A program made the position numbers and the translations under genes. Of a DNA stretch of 64,000 nt, positions 46,096-59,053 are shown piece by piece. Each line of letters opens with the position of its first letter. Positions within the stretch are counted from its first letter, which is position 1. The notes beneath the pieces were generated by a model. That model had not been told where the DNA came from, did not search any database, and saw only the letters and a program-made list of their open reading frames with translations. The stretch lies in contig OX392542.1 of assembly GCA_947623455.1 (NCBI GenBank), positions 9,555,625 through 9,619,624 of the forward strand. Direction: 5' to 3'. The stretch comes from Mimachlamys varia (Eukaryota; Mollusca; Bivalvia; Pectinida; Pectinidae).

Positions 46096-48215
46096 TTTTT
46101 TCTTAATATTCACAGAAAATATTAATTCATACACCGCCGTTCAACAGACAACTTTGTTTTAAATATTACCAAAATGTTCCCAATGATAACTTTATTTCAA
46201 AAAAGCATGTATGGTGGGAACTACGGTGTAAGAATGGATTGTTACACTTGTGGAAATAAAAGTGATTTTCATTAAGTTAACATTTGTGGGAAAATATGTG
46301 TATATAAGTCATTTCTACATGACCTATGTTGACAGACGAGGCTAGTGCATGTGGTAGAGTTATCTCCCTTCTACTAGGAAACATTATACATGCGATTGAT
46401 TGATAAATTAACACTTATTGTTTCACAGTTCGTTCATGTGATACAAACAGCTTTTGCTTATGTGTTTACATCTAATGAATACATTACATTTTTATAATAA
46501 CAGCCTAAAACGAATTTCTTTTTCTTTTCATCAACTTTCGTTTTCAACTATATATTACATGTATAACGACAGCGATCACCATTGTCATTGAAAACCACCA
46601 AACGATGAATGTCAAATTATACAACTTATAAATCACAGCGAAATAAGACATAAGTACAGGGTTATTCCACCAAATGTCACTGTATCTATAACTGATGTTA
46701 TTGTAATACAGTATTACAACGTCTTACCGTCCCGTAACTTCCTGGTACAGTGTATACAGTTATGTGCTTGTACTGCGTCGGGACTAAATAAAAATAAATT
46801 GCGGTGATAAATTCCGGAAAATTGCTTAGTAAACAAAGAAATATTGAGGATCGATAGGGTCAAAGATTTGTTTTATAATTGATCATATATAAATCTACTT
46901 AATATATACAAATTAAGTTTGCTCGAGACCACTTGCACTCTCGCGTTGCACTGTTTAATACCCATATGCATAAAAGCTTCTACTACTTCTACAGTGTACC
47001 AATAAATCGACCTTCTTCATCGTGTTGAAGTTGTGTCGATATAATGAGAGAGAGTGTGCAATGCAATAAGGAATCTTTTTGAAGGTTAAATTTGAAGATA
47101 TTCAAAAACTTGATACTGGATAGACATAGTGGGATGATCCCTTTTCTATTTATCTTTTATTGCACCGAGAATGGGATAGGGAAAACATAAAACTCTGAAT
47201 CCAGGGAGTAAGAATAGTACAGGTTCATCACCAAATATTCCTATTTAAAGTAATGTAATTAATAAAGTTAAGGATTAATTTCAATACTTTTCTTACACAA
47301 CAATCGCAGCGTACTCTAAATAAACCGCGAATAATTTCCGAGTTTTTGTGTTATGGCGCATTCACTATAACATAAAAATAGATTATAGTTCATGGCTTTT
47401 TCTTAGGGTATTTTAGGGCCGTTAATGGGCACCATTCCCAATTGAAATTATTTCATTATTCAGCCAAATTTCCGAACATTTGCAGTTTACTTTACAAATC
47501 TTTCCTAATTACCAATTTTCTTCCCAAAATAAGACAAGGCCTATCCCAAAGCGATGAGAAAACGCCATGAAGTTAATCCTTTTAATTTAATCTTTTCTTT
47601 ATAATACATGTGAAAGTTCACTTTTATTGCAGGCCGCTTTCCTCTCAGAAACCATTACGCTGTTACATCAGCAAATCAAAAACGACGTTACAAATGACGC
47701 CATTTTGTTACGTTATGACGTGATAACAAATTTGTAATCAAATGTAAAAACCTTTGACAAGCAGGACTAAATTATTTGTGGATATCTATTAATTATTTTC
47801 ATTAATGTTTTTATTAAATAGAACAGATAATCCAGACGATAACTATTAGCAATACTTTTATTGCTAATATAGCTATGAATATCACAAAAATAAACTGAGA
47901 ATTATTAAAGTAATAATAACGCACCTCCAACCCCCCTCCCAACAAACACACACTTAGGTAAAGGGGGTATAAAATAATTACCTTGTCTGCCCGGACCTTG
48001 CGTACAACACATCTTGAAACCTACTGGTATTCTACATCTGATAAGATTTTGATAGCCATCGGTCAATGTTAAATGTTAAAGGTCACGGTGTACGGATTTT
48101 GGAGTGACAAACATGTACACGTACGAGATGTCTATACACCTGATCATATTTTGTTGGCCATATTTGGTTCATGTTCTCACCATAGCATCACACAAAGTTA
48201 TTTTCACTTTTGATT
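46096..48215. other. Spacer of unit 1, no gene seen
   Basis: Closely matches 55650-57792 of unit 2. Contains AGAGAGAGTGTGCAATGCAA, an inverted pair TATTTTTATGTTATAGTGAA-type near 47350-47400 and GTCTGCCCGGACCTTGCGTA near 47985. No coding frame survives in both copies. Confidence 0.5.
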
Positions 48216-48866
48216 TTTAGCTTCGGTGACAACTTTGTTTTGGATATATAGGACACAAGTTTTTTTTAATTATTATTTGATTCTTGTGGAAGCCCGGACT
48301 TATTTTTCTATGGACCCCTACAGAGCAGATATCAAGTACAACATTTTATTTAAAGATATGTTTGATGGTCAATTTTGAGTTTTGGACTTAAACTAGGATG
48401 TTTAGAGTAATTTGACACTGGGGGGAGGGGGGGGGTTGTTAAATCAATTTTCGTTAAAAATGCCTCCTCAATGGTCATAAAGCCTTTATGACCATTGTCA
48501 GGGCATTGAGGAGGCATATTCATCGAAAATTGATTTACACCCGCAAAAGTGTAAAATTATTCTAAACACCCTAGTTTAGGTCCAAAACTAGCTGTAACAA
48601 ATTCTCAGGTCCATTTGGGGCGGCTGGTGCTCAGGAGATCAGTTATGCTAATTTACAAACAAATATTGAGAAACAACTACATATAAAGTATGACCTATTT
48701 TTGACATATGATACACCGTCCTACCAAGCCGAACTCTTACCCCTGTTATGAAATTCACGTGACAAATACTATATTATAGTACAGAAGATAGATCCCAGGT
48801 ATCACACATTGTAATGAATATCAACACAAAGAAGTCTAAATCAAAACCATTTAGCAGATATACAAT

Positions 48867-49026
48867 CAGATCACAGTTGCTTGAGTTTCTGTCAGTATAT
48901 AAAAAATGTTTATATATATGGAGCCGCGGCCCATTACAGAAAGTACATTACTGTAATGGAAGGCTCATTTCACACATGTGTATCTATTATATTTACTGAC
49001 AGAGACTCAAGCAACTGTGATCAGAT
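48867..49026. mobile_element. Foldback MITE (CAGTTGCTTG family), unit 2
   Basis: Intact inverted ends CAGATCACAGTTGCTTGAGT and ACTCAAGCAACTGTGATCAG. The best preserved copy in the window. Confidence 0.8.
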
Positions 49027-49394
49027 ATACAATCAGATTTACAATCAGATATAAATCAGATATCCAAGTAGAAGTAGTCCGTTTACTCTTTATTCTATAC
49101 TACATTGTAGAATCTGAACAAATTTGTCACTGCATGAATGATACTCAACAAAACATACACTTAGGATATAATCATGTTTCTTCAATAATTACAAAAAAGA
49201 TAATATACACCATGTACAAGAATCAGGGGATACAACTCACGAATCATATTTGTTACAAAATACTCTCTTGCTAATTTGTCTTTATTTCTACGTACTATAT
49301 ATAGTACACTGTAAAAGGGTTATACTACAGTTGTAAATGGTTAAACAACCATATATATATAAATAGTGTTTCTACTGCTACCACTACCCTTCAA

Positions 49395-49871
49395 CACAGG
49401 GACCTGAGAATTTGTTACAGCTAGTTTTGGACCTAAAATAGGGTATTTAGAGTAATTTTACACATTTTGGGGGTTAAGATCAATTTTCGATAAAAATGCC
49501 CCCTCAGTGGTCATAAAAGCTAAAGGGTGGAAAATGGGAATTTTGCGTGTTTTTGGAGGAAATGGAGATTATTTCTGCGGAAGGAGGATACATTTGACTT
49601 GCATTTAGGAGGTTTATAAAATAAAAATTATCCATCTTTCCAACGGTACCAAAAGTTTTTTCGTACCTCAACTAGAAATGTGATTTTTGATGCAAGAAAG
49701 GTAGGTGGGGTCGATTTTTCGATCTGGAAAACTTTCCACCCTTTAGCTTTTATGACCACTGAGGTGGCATTTTTATCGAAAATTGATCTTAACCCCCCAA
49801 ATGTGTAAAATTACTCTAAATACCCTATTTTAGGTCCAAAACTAGCTGTAACAAATTCTCAGGTCCCTGTG
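49395..49871. mobile_element. hAT-like MITE, 477 bp, inserted in unit 2 only
   Basis: Perfect ends CACAGGGACCTGAGAATTTG and CAAATTCTCAGGTCCCTGTG, arms of about 140 bp, flanked by an 8-bp duplication CCCTTCAA (49387-49394 and 49872-49879). Units 1 and 3 have CCCTTCAA once at this point (40555 and 59414 regions). The 8-bp duplication and CA..TG ends suggest hAT. Confidence 0.88.
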
Positions 49872-50371
49872 CCCTTCAATACCAAACGAGATCCATTGAG
49901 ACCACACAATTGTCAACGACACGACCAGTTCTCGAACGGGAAGCAACCAAATGATGGTGTCAGTCTTTTTACTTTTTTCATTTCAATAAATGTTATTGCC
50001 AAATAAGCAAAAGAATTAGGCATCAGGCAGAGTCTATATAAAGATATGAATATATAGATGCTGTACACGGACAACATATACGTCTTCTGTATGGGAAAGT
50101 CTAGCGCGAGGTCTAGACCTTTGGATACACATTGTGGATCGTCAGAAAATAAAAAGGACCCTCATTTTTTTTCTACTCCTCCAAATAGAATGACAAAGCT
50201 CCCATTACATATCTCAAATGATTTCGAAGACGCTTACTCTTCCGGAACACCAATGTAAATCTTTCTTTTGTTCCTATTTTGCCTCTAGTTTAATCGTTTT
50301 GAGTTCGGATTATGGTTATGTTGACGCTTGGGTATTCTCTGATTTTTTTTCGAAAGAGAAATGTGATTTGA

Positions 50372-50745
50372 TTGGTTTGGTTAGTTTATTTTTGTTTTAC
50401 GTCCTATTGACAGCCAGGGTCATTTAAGGACATGCCATATTTTGGAGGTGGAGGAAGCCGGAGTACTCGGAGAAAAAACGTGGGATTCGAACTCGCAACC
50501 CAGAGGTGGAGGGCTGCTGGTAGAATATTGGGACACCTTAACCACTCGGCCACCGCGGCCCAGCGATGGAGGGCTAGTGGTAGAATGACGGGACACTTTA
50601 ACCACTCGGCCACTGCGTCCCAGTGGTGGAGGGCTAGTGGTAGAATGACGGGACACTTAAACCACTCGCCCACAGCGTCCCAGCGGTGGAGGGCTAGTGG
50701 TAGAATGTCGGGACACATTAACCACTCGGCCACCGCGGCCCCGTC
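50372..50745 (-). mobile_element. tRNA-derived SINE, unit 2, with amplified tRNA head
   Basis: Same SINE and target-site duplication type as unit 1. The ~60-bp A-box segment is present four times. The body has lost the stretch with CAGTACCTGGCAACTG next to the B box. Confidence 0.8.
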
Positions 50746-50856
50746 AAATATTATTTGAAGAGCAACTTTGAAACATATGTGTTTGAAAGGAGACAATCCT
50801 TTAACAATGCGTATTGCTAATGTTGATCGAATTCCAAAAATGTTTTTGCGTTTACG

Positions 50857-52854
50857 TCAGCATAACTCATATATTTTAACATGATTGCTAGTGTCGATGC
50901 AATCATTCGACAAAACAAACTTGTTATTGTACAATGATAATGTATATGGTTCTCGTAAACCGTCTGACGACGTTACCAGCTCTCGAACTATGTTTCCGTC
51001 CCGCGAGATTTGAACAACATTGTTTGATTTCTTACCACAGATGTACACATTCCCCTCCCTGTCAACGTCCACTCCGTTCCCCTTCCTCACCAGGCCTACC
51101 TTTGCTATTTCTGTGGTGGTACCGTCAGCTGACAGTCGATACACTACCGTACCACCTACAGTGTTACTGTATAAACTGACAATGACGTCACTGCTGTTCG
51201 TATCGTAAGTGACGTAGTAAGGATAGGCAGCTGGTTGATGTAGAACCTGGACACTATTATTTGTATTTGACAAACTGTATATTTCATATTTTGATGAGCG
51301 TCCAGTTGACATAACTAATCTACCAGCTTTGTACGTTATACCACAACACACTTTTCCTGTCTTGATATCAGCACCAGGTACATGGGACAGCTTCGACGAC
51401 TGAATCTTTATCTTTGATACGATCTGTTTATAGCGTATCGTAACGGCTACCGTACTGTCGTCTACCAAACACAGATCCCAAGGTTGTCCTTGTAAGGACA
51501 GCTCATCAACTAACCCCCCGCTTTCTTTGAACATCTTTACTTTACTGTTGCCGTTGTCTGCCAATACGATGTGCCCGTTCGGCAGGTAAACTAGTCCCGT
51601 TGCTTGACATCTATTTTCATCCGAAGCGGTTTTTATACACAGTGTTCCTACCTCCTTCATCTGAGCACGTGACAGAGGATTGACAGGAACATTCCGTCTT
51701 GTCCGAGTGATATTTAATCTGCCAAGTAGCAATGCATTATCGATCATATCTTCATCATTGTGAACGATCTCCATGTCCACGGTTGTAAACGTATCGGCTA
51801 CCTGGGCAATTAGGTCTTGGCCAGATTTAATTTCCATACTTCCCCTTTGAAGTACAGACAGCATCTGTACGTCGTCCTTCTGAATGATGTCTGCTTCCGA
51901 CAACGACTGCGTTGTTTTGATTCCGTTACACATCCTTTCACATTTGTGTAACATTCCGTCAAGTTTTTCTTTCTCTTCCTTGTATGTCATTGTTAATTCA
52001 TTAGTCAGGTCACGTTGTAACTTGTTCAGGCGTTCCTCGAATTTCTGACGTAAATCTGTGATCCGTTTCGTTATGAGATCTCGACCGTTACCAAGGCGTT
52101 CCGTCTGCGTTCTGATATCACCAGTAACGGATTGCATGGCCTCTAATACCTCCTGTAGATTTGTGCGCATGTCCTGTATCTTGGTACTACTCCGAACTTT
52201 GTGTCCGTACTCGGACAGCGTGATGACCACGTCACACCTTCTGTGGGCGACAGCTATACACGTGGAGCAGCAAACAGACTGGTGGTCCTCACAGTACAGA
52301 TCCATTTCCTTCTTGTGTTTGGGACAACTTGTGAAGGTTGAAGCAGTTCTCGGAAGACATTTTTGTCCCGTTGTTACGTCAACCAACGTGTGTTCGTCAT
52401 CTATGAGGTCGTGGAACTTCACAAGACACGTATCACATATAAAGCGGTTCGACTCTTTCCACCAAACTTTGGCTGCGATATTCCTCACGTCTCTTTTCTT
52501 ACAAGGATCACACTCGTGTATCTGTGATTTCCCTGCATATCGTTTGGACACTTCAATGATGAAGTTGTTGGTAGGAAATTGCTTCGCCCATTTCCCCTTT
52601 TCCTCTTTGGGGTCCACTGGACTGGTCTCCGCCCTGCACACCGGACAAGGGAAGGACACGATGGGAGTCTCTGATTCCTTTGTGATGTAGATGTGTAGAC
52701 ACTCTTCACATAATGTGTGAAGACAAGGCAGTGATTTCGGGTGTCGCAGTTGTTCTAGGCAGATAGGGCATTCAGTAAGACGGGGGTCGAAACTTGTCTC
52801 CGTCAGATCAGGGGAGATAACTGTCGGGTTTTCTGCTTTTCCACCTTCAGCCAT
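50857..52854 (-). CDS. TRIM gene 2, 665 aa
   Basis: Same architecture and start logic as TRIM gene 1, with an acceptor TTCTTGCAG just before MAEGGKAEN. All RING, B-box 1 and B-box 2 zinc ligands are kept. It lacks five residues (KTPLS) in the linker before the propeller. In the first 165 residues it differs from both other copies at about 13 positions (for example in MFKGYAGKA, here VSKRYAGKS), whereas copies 1 and 3 are almost the same. In the propeller it is close to copy 1. Its reading frame is intact, so it looks functional. Confidence 0.92.
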   Translation of the reverse strand: MAEGGKAENPTVISPDLTETSFDPRLTECPICLEQLRHPKSLPCLHTLCEECLHIYITKESETPIVSFPCPVCRAETSPVDPKEEKGKWAKQFPTNNFIIEVSKRYAGKSQIHECDPCKKRDVRNIAAKVWWKESNRFICDTCLVKFHDLIDDEHTLVDVTTGQKCLPRTASTFTSCPKHKKEMDLYCEDHQSVCCSTCIAVAHRRCDVVITLSEYGHKVRSSTKIQDMRTNLQEVLEAMQSVTGDIRTQTERLGNGRDLITKRITDLRQKFEERLNKLQRDLTNELTMTYKEEKEKLDGMLHKCERMCNGIKTTQSLSEADIIQKDDVQMLSVLQRGSMEIKSGQDLIAQVADTFTTVDMEIVHNDEDMIDNALLLGRLNITRTRRNVPVNPLSRAQMKEVGTLCIKTASDENRCQATGLVYLPNGHIVLADNGNSKVKMFKESGGLVDELSLQGQPWDLCLVDDSTVAVTIRYKQIVSKIKIQSSKLSHVPGADIKTGKVCCGITYKAGRLVMSTGRSSKYEIYSLSNTNNSVQVLHQPAAYPYYVTYDTNSSDVIVSLYSNTVGGTVVYRLSADGTTTEIAKVGLVRKGNGVDVDREGNVYICGKKSNNVVQISRDGNIVRELVTSSDGLREPYTLSLYNNKFVLSNDCIDTSNHVKIYELC

Positions 52855-53834
52855 TTCTCCAAATCTATACTGCAAGAATAAACAAGACAATGAGTAATAC
52901 ATACTCTACTGTCAATGCAGATATATATCAGGCACTATTGTAGATTAGCTATCAATTTGAAATAATTTAAAACTCGATTGTAAAGATAGTCACAATAGTA
53001 GAACGCATCAATTCAATGGTCAATGAAGGGGACCTCTATATTAGCTCTACATTGTACATGATTTACACCTATACATACATAGGTTTTTTGTGCTCGTTTA
53101 GGTTTCAAACGTATTACAGTATGGCAGAGAGAATGAAAGCAGTTCTGTTCTGTGTTAATTAACCTTTAATATATTCATGTAGGTTTTAAACTCTGTAAAT
53201 ATTACACACACTTTCTATTCAGTAATTTTACTTTTAATATTTCTGATTAGTCCTAAATAAAGGTTCATTTGCTTTATTTCGAATATTAAATGTTGTTTTT
53301 GTTCTCATACGAAGCTGAATTTGTCGAGGGTCTATAACCAACAAGAGGTTTGCTGACCTAGTCGATCGTATATCATAGTAAATACCCTACTGAACTTGAG
53401 ATTAAGGACACAGACCCTCCTACATCATCTTCCTACCTCGATCTTTAATCAAACTATGACTAACATGGACAGTTTATTACGAAGCTGCACGATAAACGTT
53501 ACAATTTCGATTTTCCGATCGTGAACTTTCCTTTTCTTGATAGAAATTTGCCTGCTTCTCCTTCCTATAGTGTTTACATGTCGCAATTGATTCGTAATTA
53601 TAAGGCTTGTTCTGAATATCGAGATTTTCGTTATCGATGTCAGCTGCTGACGAACAAACTTCAGAGATGCATGTCGATGTTTACACTCTTCCGGAGCATC
53701 TGGTCTAATAATCTTGTACTTTTAGGAGTATCTCCATGTAATTTGTCTCTGTTCATATGTTACCTCTAATTTAAACGCTTTTTGAGTTCGGATTATGGGT
53801 TCGTTGACGCTTTAATATGCTTTTTTTTTTTTGA

Positions 53835-55650
53835 AACACCTAACCACTGAGTGGCAGTGTATTGATAATGAGACTAACAACACCGTACCACGGAGTGACA
53901 ATGTATTGATCATGTGACCAAGAACACCTTACCACGGAGTGACAATGTATTGATAATATCACTAACACCTTACCACGGAGTGAAAGTGTATTGATAATAT
54001 GACTAACAACACCTTACGACGGAATGACAATGTATTGACAATATGACTAGCAACACCTTACGACGGAATGACAATGTATTGATAATGTGACTAACAACGT
54101 CTTACCACGGAGTGATAGTGTATTGATAATGTGACTAACAACGCCTTACCACGGAGTGATAATGTGTTGATAATGTGATTAACAACACCTTACCACGGAG
54201 TAACAGTGTATTGATAATGTGACTAACAACACCTTAACACGGAGTGACAGTGTATTGATAATGTGACTAACAACGCCTTACCACGGAGTGACAGTGTATT
54301 GATAATGTGACTAACAACGCCTTACCACTGAGTGACAGTGTATTGATAATGTGACTAACAACGACTTACCACGGAGTGACAGTGTATTGATCTTGTGACT
54401 AACACCTTACCACGGAGTAACAGTGTATTGATCTTGTGACTAACAACGCTTTACCACTGAGTGACAATGTATTGATCTTGTGACTAACACCTTACCCCGG
54501 AGTAACAGTATATTAATCTTGTGACTAACAACGCCTTACCACTGAGTGACAATGTATTGATTATGTGACTAACACCTTACCACGGAGTGACAGTGTATTG
54601 ATAATGTGACTAACAACACCTTACCACTGAGTGACAGTGTATTGATAATGTGACTAACAACACTTCACCATGGAGTGACAGTGTTTTGATAATGTGACTA
54701 ACAACACCTTACCATGGAGTGACAGTGTATTTATAATGTGACTAACAACGCCTTACCACGGAGTGACAGTGTATTGATAATGTGACTAGCAACGCCTTAC
54801 CACTGAGTGACAGTGTATTGATAATGTGACTAACAACGCCTTACCACAGAGTGACAGTGTATTGATAATGTGACTAACAACGCATAACCACAGAATGACA
54901 GTGTATTGATAATGTGACTAACAACGCCTTACCACGGAGTAACAGTGTATTGATAATGTGACTAACAACGCCTTACCAAGGAGTGACAGTGTCTTGATAA
55001 TGTGACTAACAACGCCTTACCACGGAGTGACAGTGTATTGATAATGTGACTAACAACGCCTTACCACGGAGTAACAGTGTATTGATAATGTGACTAACAA
55101 CGCCTTACCACGGAGTGACAGTGTATTGATAATGGGACTTACAACACCTTACCACGGAGTGACAGTTTATTGATAATGTGACTAACAACACCTTACCACG
55201 GAGTGACAGTGTATTGATAATGTGACTAACAACGCCTAACCACGGAGTGACAGTGTATTGATAATGTGACTAACAACACCTTACCACGAAGTGACAGTGT
55301 ATTGATAATGTGACTAACAACGCCTTACTACAGAGTGACAGTGTATTGATAATGTGACTAACACCTTACCACGGAGTGACAGTGTATTAATAATGTGACT
55401 TTCAAAGACTTACCTCTGAGTGACAGTGTATTGATAATGTGACTAACAACGCCTAACCACGGAGTGACAGTGTATTGATAATGTGACTAACAACACCTTA
55501 TCACGGAATGACAGTGTATTGATAATGATACTTACAACGCCTTACCACAGAGTGACAGTGTATTGATAATGTGACTAACAAGGCCTTATCATGGAGTGAC
55601 AGTGTATTGATAATGTGACGAACAACGCCTTGCCTGTAAGTGACAGTACA
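53835..55650. repeat. 38-44-bp minisatellite, unit 2
   Basis: Same unit as in unit 1, mostly 44 bp, about 42 copies. Little of the uniform 38-bp run of unit 1 is present, so the arrays expanded separately. Confidence 0.92.
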
Positions 55651-57792
55651 TATTTTTTTCTTAATATGCACAGAAAACTTGTATTCATACACAGCCGTCC
55701 AACCGACATTTTTTTAAAAATATTACCAGAATGTTTCAATGATAACTTGTTTATCGTGAGCTCGATTATTTTGATTAGACGTAGATTATCTATCAAAAAT
55801 ATTTTTGGGCACTATTTCAAAAAAGCGTTTATGGTGGGAACGACGGTGTAAGAATGGATTGTTACATTTGGGGAAATAAAAGTGAATTTCATTAAGATAG
55901 AATTTGTTGGAAAAGTCATTTCTATATTACCTATGTTGACAGACGAGGCTAGTGCATTTGATAGAGTTATCTCCCTTCTACCAGGTAACATTATGCATGC
56001 AATTGATTGATAACTTAATACTTATTTTTTTGCAGTTCGTTCATGTGATACAATCAGTTTTTGCTTAATGTGTTTGCATCTAATAAATACATTAATTTGT
56101 ATAATAACAACCTAAAACGAATTTCTTTTTCTCTTCATCAACTTTCGTTTTCAACTATATTATATGTATAACGAGAGCGATAACCATTGTCATTGAAAAC
56201 CATCAAACGATGAATGTCTAATTATACAAGTTATAAATCACAGTAAAATAAGACATAAGTACAGGTTTATACCACCACCGTCACTGTATCTATAACTGAT
56301 GTTATTGTAATACAGTATTATAATGTCTTACCGTCCCGTAACTTCCTGGAACAGTGTATACAGGTATATGCTTGTACTGCGTCGGGAGTAAATAAAAATA
56401 TATTACGGTTAAAAATTCCGGAAAATTGCTTAGTAAACAAAAGAAGTATTTGAGGATCGATTTGGTCAAAGATTTGTTAAACAATTGATCATATATGAAT
56501 CTATTTCATATGTACAAATTAGGTTTACTCTAGACCACCTGCACTCTCACGGTGCACTTTTTAATACCCATATGCAATTAAGCTGCTTCTACTTCTACAG
56601 TATACCAATTAATCGACCTTCTTCATCGTGTTGAAGTTGTGTCGATATAATGAGAGAGAGTGTGCAATGCAATAAGGAACCTTTTTTGAAGGATTGAAGG
56701 TTAGATTTGAAGATATTCAAAAGCATTATACTGGATTGACAAAGTGGGGTGATTCCTTTTCTATGTATCTTTCATTGCACCGAGAATGGAATAGGGAAAA
56801 CATTAAACTCTGATTTGATGGAGTAAGAATACTACAGGTTCATCACCAAATATTCGTATTTAAAGTAATGTAATTAATAAAGTTAAGGATTAACTTCAAT
56901 ACATTTCTTACACAACAATCGAAGCGTACTCTAAACAAACCACGAATACAATACGATTTTTTGTGTTATGGTTCATTCACAATAACATAAACAATATATT
57001 GAAGTTCAGGGCTTTGTCTGGGGGTGTTTTGAGGCCGTTAATAGTCCCCATTCCCAATTGAAATTATTTCATAATTAAGCCACATTTCCAAACATTTGCA
57101 GTTTACTCCTGAAAATAATCTTTCCTTATTCACCAATTGTCTTCCCAAAATAAGACAAAAGGGCCCATCCCAAACCGATGAGGAAACGCCCTGAAGCTAA
57201 TCCTTTTGATTTAATCTTTTCTTTTTAATCCCTGTGAAAGTTCACTTTTATTGCAGGCCGCTTTCCTCTCAGAAACCATTACTCTGTTACATCAGCAAAT
57301 CAAAAACGACGTTACAAATGACGCCATTATTTTACGTTATGACGTGATAACAAATTTGTAATCCAATAAAAATATATTTGACAAGCATTTTTTTTATTAA
57401 ATAGAACAGATAATTCAGACGATAACTTTTGGCAATACATGTTATTTATTTAAGCTATGAGTGTTACAAAATGGACTGAGAATTATTAAAGTGATAATAA
57501 CGCATCCCAACCCCCTTCCAACAAACACACACTTAGGTAAAGGGGGTATAAAATAATTACCTTGTCTGCCCGGACCTTGCGTACAACACATCTTGAAACC
57601 TACTGGTATTCTACATCTGATAAGATTTTGATAGTCATCGGTCAATGTTAAATGTTAAAAGTCACGGTTTACGGATTTTGGAGTGAGAAACATGTACGAG
57701 ATGTCTCAAGTTATACACCTGATCATATTCTGTTGGCCATTTGGTTCATGTTCCCACCATAGCATCACACAAAGTTATTTTCACTTTTGATT
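55651..57792. other. Spacer of unit 2, no gene seen
   Basis: Parallels 46096-48215. Ends ACTTTTGATTTTTAGC, matching the junction into unit 3. Confidence 0.5.
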
Positions 57793-58537
57793 TTTAGCTT
57801 CGGTGACAACTTTGTTTTGGATATATAGGACACAAGTTTTTTTTAATCATTATTTGATTTTTGTGCAAGCCCGGACTTATTTTTCTATGGACCCCTACTG
57901 AACAGATATCAAGTACAATATTTTATTTAAAGATATGTTTGATAGTAAATTTGTTATGTTTTGAGGTCATTATTTTTCAGTATTCAATCATAATATAAAA
58001 ATGTATTGTAGCAGATAGCAGCCAAGGTAAAATGTACACCAAGTATAGCAGATGTCTATTCAATGTAGCCAAGAATTGTTGGGGATTGGGCGATCACAGG
58101 GTCCCTGATAATTTGTTTCAGCTAGTTTTGGACCTAAACTAGGGTGTTTAGAATAATTTTACATTGGTGGGAGGGGGTGTTAAATCAATTTTCGATAAAA
58201 ATGCCCCCTCAATGGTCATAAAGCCTTTATGACCATTGAGGAGGCATTTTTATCGAAATTGATCTAAACCCACAACTAGCTGTAAAAAATGTTCAGGTCC
58301 CTTGGGGGCGGCTGGGGCTCCAAAGATCAGTGATGCTAATTTGCAAAAAACAAATATTGAGAAACAACTACATATAAAGTATGACCTATTTTTGACATAT
58401 GATACACCGTCTTACCCCTGCTATAAAGTTCACGTGACAAATACTATATTGTAGTATAGAAAATAGATCCCAGGTATCACACAATGTAATAAATAACAAC
58501 ACAAAGAAGTATCAAAACCATTTAGCAGATATACAAT

Positions 58538-59053
58538 CAGATCACAGTTGCTTGAGTTTCTGTCAGTATGTTACACAATTTTAGCCTTTCAATGAGGTCG
58601 ATACATGGTTTTATCGACCGGAGAAAAATATCGACCGAGGACGAAGTCCGAGGTTGATATTTTTTCTCAGGTCGATAAAACCGTGTATTGACCGAAATCA
58701 AAAGGCAATAACAGTTTTATTATAAATTTAATTTTTTTATTTGAACTCAGACTACAAAAGAAAGATTTTTTTCAACGACATTTATGTAGTATTTTCAAAC
58801 TACATGTATATTATAACAATACAATATTAAATACTTTCTGAACACTTTAACAGCTGTTGATGTTTTCCGTTTGATATTGTTAGACTCCATGCCGTCGAGA
58901 ATAGTATCTTTTGGATGATTTGTAAGAACGGCGAAATGTTTATACATATGGAGCCGCGGCCCATTACAGCATGTTCATTACTGTAATGGGAGGCTCATTT
59001 CACAAATGTATATTTATTATTTACTGACAGAAACTCAAGCAACTGTGATCAGA
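58538..59053. mobile_element. Foldback MITE (CAGTTGCTTG family), unit 3, split by an insertion
   Basis: The left end (CAGTTGCTTGAGTTTCTGTC at 58544) and right end (GACAGAAACTCAAGCAACTG at 59027) match the other copies. About 360 bases (58572-58935) absent from units 1 and 2 separate them. Confidence 0.78.
58584..58706. repeat. Hairpin inside the unit 3 insertion
   Basis: GAGGTCGATACATGGTTTTA and its near inverted partner TAAAACCGTGTATTGACC form about 54-bp arms around the loop GAGGACGAAGTCCGAG, itself palindromic. Confidence 0.75.

Larger units (their letters stand above)
37931..48215. repeat. Segmental duplication unit 1
   Basis: Begins TTTAGCTTCAGTGACAACTT, the start shared with unit 2 (48216) and unit 3 (57793). 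Sequence to the left does not match the other units, so this is the outer edge. Contains a MITE, mariner copy 2, foldback MITE, retroelement scraps, SINE, TRIM gene 1, minisatellite and a spacer with AGAGAGAGTGTGCAATGCAA. Confidence 0.85.
48216..57792. repeat. Segmental duplication unit 2
   Basis: 9.6 kb in the same order as unit 1, lacking the mariner and with a 477-bp hAT-like MITE added. Carries TRIM gene 2. Confidence 0.87.
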
